A DNA stretch of 24,122 bases from Candidatus Omnitrophota bacterium. Lineage in GTDB: Bacteria; Omnitrophota; Omnitrophia; Omnitrophales; Abzuiibacteriaceae. The notes beneath the pieces are model-generated. The model was given only the letters and a program-made list of their open reading frames with translations. It made no database searches and had not been told where the DNA came from. How positions within the stretch are numbered: position 1 is the first letter of the stretch; each line of letters opens with the position of its first letter. The stretch spans positions 1 to 24,122 of the forward strand of contig JACQQN010000085.1 in NCBI GenBank assembly GCA_016206995.1, written 5' to 3'. A program made the position numbers and the translations under genes. This document shows positions 22,523 to 24,122 of this stretch, piece after piece.

Positions 22523-23242
22523 TCATACAAACTGAATACCCAATCCTATCTGACGCTTCAGAAGCTCAATTCGTTTGATGCAACCAGGTATCCGAAGTTC
22601 TTCTGGAAAATTATCGCTTGGGGGAACAACTACGATCACCTTACTCCCTTCAGACTCACTCATCTGTGACACCTCAAGCGAACTATCTAAATCCAAATAT
22701 TCAGCAAATAAACCGCCTTGGCTGATATTCGTTGCAATCGCAGTGGAATGAACTTTTCGCCCGTCCTTGAGTTCAAACTCAATTTCAATTGGGATTGCCG
22801 TTCGGATACGCTTTTTCCGACGCCGTTCTAATCCATAAGGATTCTTCGCAACTTCTTGATCCTTTGGAATTCCGATATCTTTATCCTTCTCAAATAAGAA
22901 AGACCCCACCAAATCAGCAATCTCCGCCTCTGTGTTACAAAGCTGAACATTGTTTGGTAAGTGACTACTTTGGAAGAGCGCCTTTAATTTGTCGCTTGTA
23001 CAATACACAACACTTTTTTGCGGGCGAATTAAACTTGCGACAATCTTTCGAACTGCAATTTCATCAAGTTCTTGGACTTCCTGCAAGTTTAAAATCACTC
23101 GCTTCAGCTTCTTCTTTTGGATCGCGTGATCAATCTTTTCAATTACCTCAAAAGATTTCTCACCTGTCAAAGAACCGAAGAGATCGAAGACGTGCACGCG
23201 ACCAATTTGTCGTTGCTCTAATCTCGGCATTGTTGTTTTCAT
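22523..23242 (-). CDS. STAS-like plus PilZ domain protein (copy 1)
   Basis: A 239-residue, apparently soluble protein. Residues about 10-118 form a STAS-like fold (IGRVHVFDLFGSLTGEKS, KRVILNLQEVQELDEIAV). At the position of the phosphorylatable Ser of anti-sigma antagonists it has Glu61 (LDEIAV). Residues about 138-239 form a PilZ domain with RxxxR at R141-R145 and NxSxxG at N172-G177 (NISQGG), the c-di-GMP-binding residues, ending IGLGIQF. ATG 23242 has GGGAGG five or six bases upstream. It is a paralogue of the preceding gene and shares GLFAEYxDL. Its partner proteins and targets are unknown. Confidence 0.82.
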   Translation of the reverse strand: MKTTMPRLEQRQIGRVHVFDLFGSLTGEKSFEVIEKIDHAIQKKKLKRVILNLQEVQELDEIAVRKIVASLIRPQKSVVYCTSDKLKALFQSSHLPNNVQLCNTEAEIADLVGSFLFEKDKDIGIPKDQEVAKNPYGLERRRKKRIRTAIPIEIEFELKDGRKVHSTAIATNISQGGLFAEYLDLDSSLEVSQMSESEGSKVIVVVPPSDNFPEELRIPGCIKRIELLKRQIGLGIQFV

Positions 23243-23279
23243 GAAACACCTCCCAATTTGTTCAACTTTTAATTCAAGA

Positions 23280-24050
23280 TTACGTTGTACTTTCTGGTTG
23301 CGAGTATAAAGCCAGAAATGTTTTTAGACGTTCGCGATTGATTTCATCCAACTCATAAAACTCAATTCCAATACCAACTTGCTCTCCATCTAATTTTCGT
23401 CGTACCACTTTACCTTTTGCTGACACGACGTGACGATTCGGTAATTTAATTTCTAAATCAAGCATTTTTAAATCATAAGGATTTACAATTGATTGTGACT
23501 CACGTGCATCCTCAAGGTCGATATATTCTGCAAAAAGACCTTTTTCACTTAAGTTTGTGATAACAGCACTAAACTCAGCCATCTTACCCTGCATTTCTAG
23601 GCACTTAAACTTTAAAGGAAGGGCTGTGTTAATCCGTGAAAATCTCCGGTGTTCATCTGTCACCGCGTCATCTGATACTAAATACTTACCAAAGTACTCG
23701 ACCAATTCCTCCTCATCCTTAAACAAATGGACCTTGGCAGAAACGCTAACTGACTGAATCATATCCATTACAGAAAGTCGACCATTTAACAAGCCAGCTT
23801 CGCTGTCTGCTGGTAAATCATCAAACAAAGCCTTAACTCCTAATGAATCAATGTCTTGAAGTAATGCCAAATTAAACACAATGACACGAGCTGCTGCAGT
23901 GTTATTTACCACAAGCGACTGTATCTCTGAACGCACGCGCATCGCCCATGGACCAATCAGATTCCCTTTCACATCTATGATACGAATTCTTCCAATGTGT
24001 CGTTTTTGAATTTGTGGTGCCAATAGCATCTTTTTCATGCCTTTAAACAT
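23280..24050 (-). CDS. STAS plus PilZ domain protein (copy 2)
   Basis: A 256-residue paralogue of the next gene. A STAS-like domain (about 17-122) contains LLQDIDSLGVKALF, where Ser69 sits at the phosphorylation position and is followed by the usual Gly. A PilZ domain (about 134-256) has RxxxR (R135-R139) and NxSxxG (N166-G171, NLSEKG) and ends VGIGIEF. A c-di-GMP effector that interacts with another protein through STAS is likely. ATG 24050 is used without a clear ribosome-binding site; ATG 24038 and ATG 24029 are possible alternatives, especially if the sigma-54-like element just upstream is real. Confidence 0.82.
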   Translation of the reverse strand: MFKGMKKMLLAPQIQKRHIGRIRIIDVKGNLIGPWAMRVRSEIQSLVVNNTAAARVIVFNLALLQDIDSLGVKALFDDLPADSEAGLLNGRLSVMDMIQSVSVSAKVHLFKDEEELVEYFGKYLVSDDAVTDEHRRFSRINTALPLKFKCLEMQGKMAEFSAVITNLSEKGLFAEYIDLEDARESQSIVNPYDLKMLDLEIKLPNRHVVSAKGKVVRRKLDGEQVGIGIEFYELDEINRERLKTFLALYSQPESTT

Positions 24051-24066
24051 CCAATATACGTGCCAA
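24051..24066 (-). promoter_or_regulatory. Sigma-54-like element with defective -12
   Basis: TTGGCACGTATATTGG on the minus strand has a perfect -24 half (TTGGCACG) and correct spacing, but the -12 doublet reads GG instead of GC. The predicted start (about 24039) would fall inside the annotated frame, just before ATG 24038. It is recorded as a weak candidate only. Confidence 0.25.
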
Positions 24067-24090
24067 CACTAATTAAATCTTTAAATATTC

Positions 24091-24117
24091 ATAAGTTATT
24101 GTAATTAAATAACTTAT
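24091..24117. repeat. Perfect 10-bp inverted repeat upstream of the STAS-PilZ operon
   Basis: ATAAGTTATT (24091-24100) and AATAACTTAT (24108-24117) are exact reverse complements separated by 7 bp. The repeat is AT-rich and lies about 25 bp upstream of the sigma-54-like element. It could be an operator or activator site. It lacks a T-tract in either direction, so it is unlikely to be a terminator. Confidence 0.5.
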
Positions 24118-24122
24118 AAAAC

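Overview
The window reads as one densely packed, fully co-oriented stretch of a bacterial chromosome. Every supported gene, including the single tRNA, lies on the minus strand, so the biological reading order runs from 24122 down to 1. Many junctions are 4-nt ATGA/GTGA or 1-nt stop/start overlaps, which suggests long operons. The gene content suggests a diderm: heptose/LPS precursor genes gmhA and rfaE2, a type IV pilus (T4P) with a PilS/PilR/sigma-54 arrangement, and RimO. It also carries genes common in poorly cultured phyla, namely DUF1844, stand-alone ThiD2, AmaP beside accBC, and a TMTC-like GT-C enzyme. This mixture is most like Omnitrophota or a neighbouring candidate phylum, or possibly a deltaproteobacterial lineage. 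The taxonomic call is inference and modest in confidence.

Region A (24050 to 20319, minus): two paralogous STAS-PilZ proteins (candidate c-di-GMP effectors), a DUF1844 protein with its own likely promoter and 5' hairpin, an LPG-synthase-type membrane protein (YbhN/AglD2 family) overlapping a Trm112-like zinc protein, and accB.

Region B (20273 to 9927, minus): accC, an AmaP-like membrane protein, a PPi-type phosphofructokinase, gmhA, rfaE2, a stand-alone ThiD2 domain, thiE, a PfkB kinase, a tRNA-Gly(CCC) embedded in the operon, rimO, pgsA, pgpA, cinA and thpR. It is a metabolic run covering fatty-acid initiation, glycolysis, heptose and thiamine synthesis, ribosome modification and phospholipid synthesis.

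Region C (9711 to 737, minus): a T4P operon in the order MshEN-domain protein, PilB-like ATPase 2, PilB-like ATPase 1, PilC, PilS, PilR, second pilin, then the main pilin. The main pilin is preceded by a convincing -24/-12 sigma-54 promoter and followed by a strong intrinsic terminator. The layout resembles the Myxococcus pilBTCSRA order, but a second extension-type ATPase occupies the PilT position. The left edge holds the N-terminal part of a TMTC-like membrane glycosyltransferase, a candidate pilin-modifying enzyme.

Points most worth a second look are: a PilR gene that appears to start on ATT in a TA-ATT overlap; a stand-alone MshEN protein that keeps the c-di-GMP motif while both adjacent ATPases have degenerate copies; a STAS-PilZ pair in which one member keeps the phosphorylatable Ser and the other has Glu; and pilin/TMTC adjacency. 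No IS element, CRISPR array, rRNA or prophage was seen, and no gene-free stretch exceeds 300 bases.
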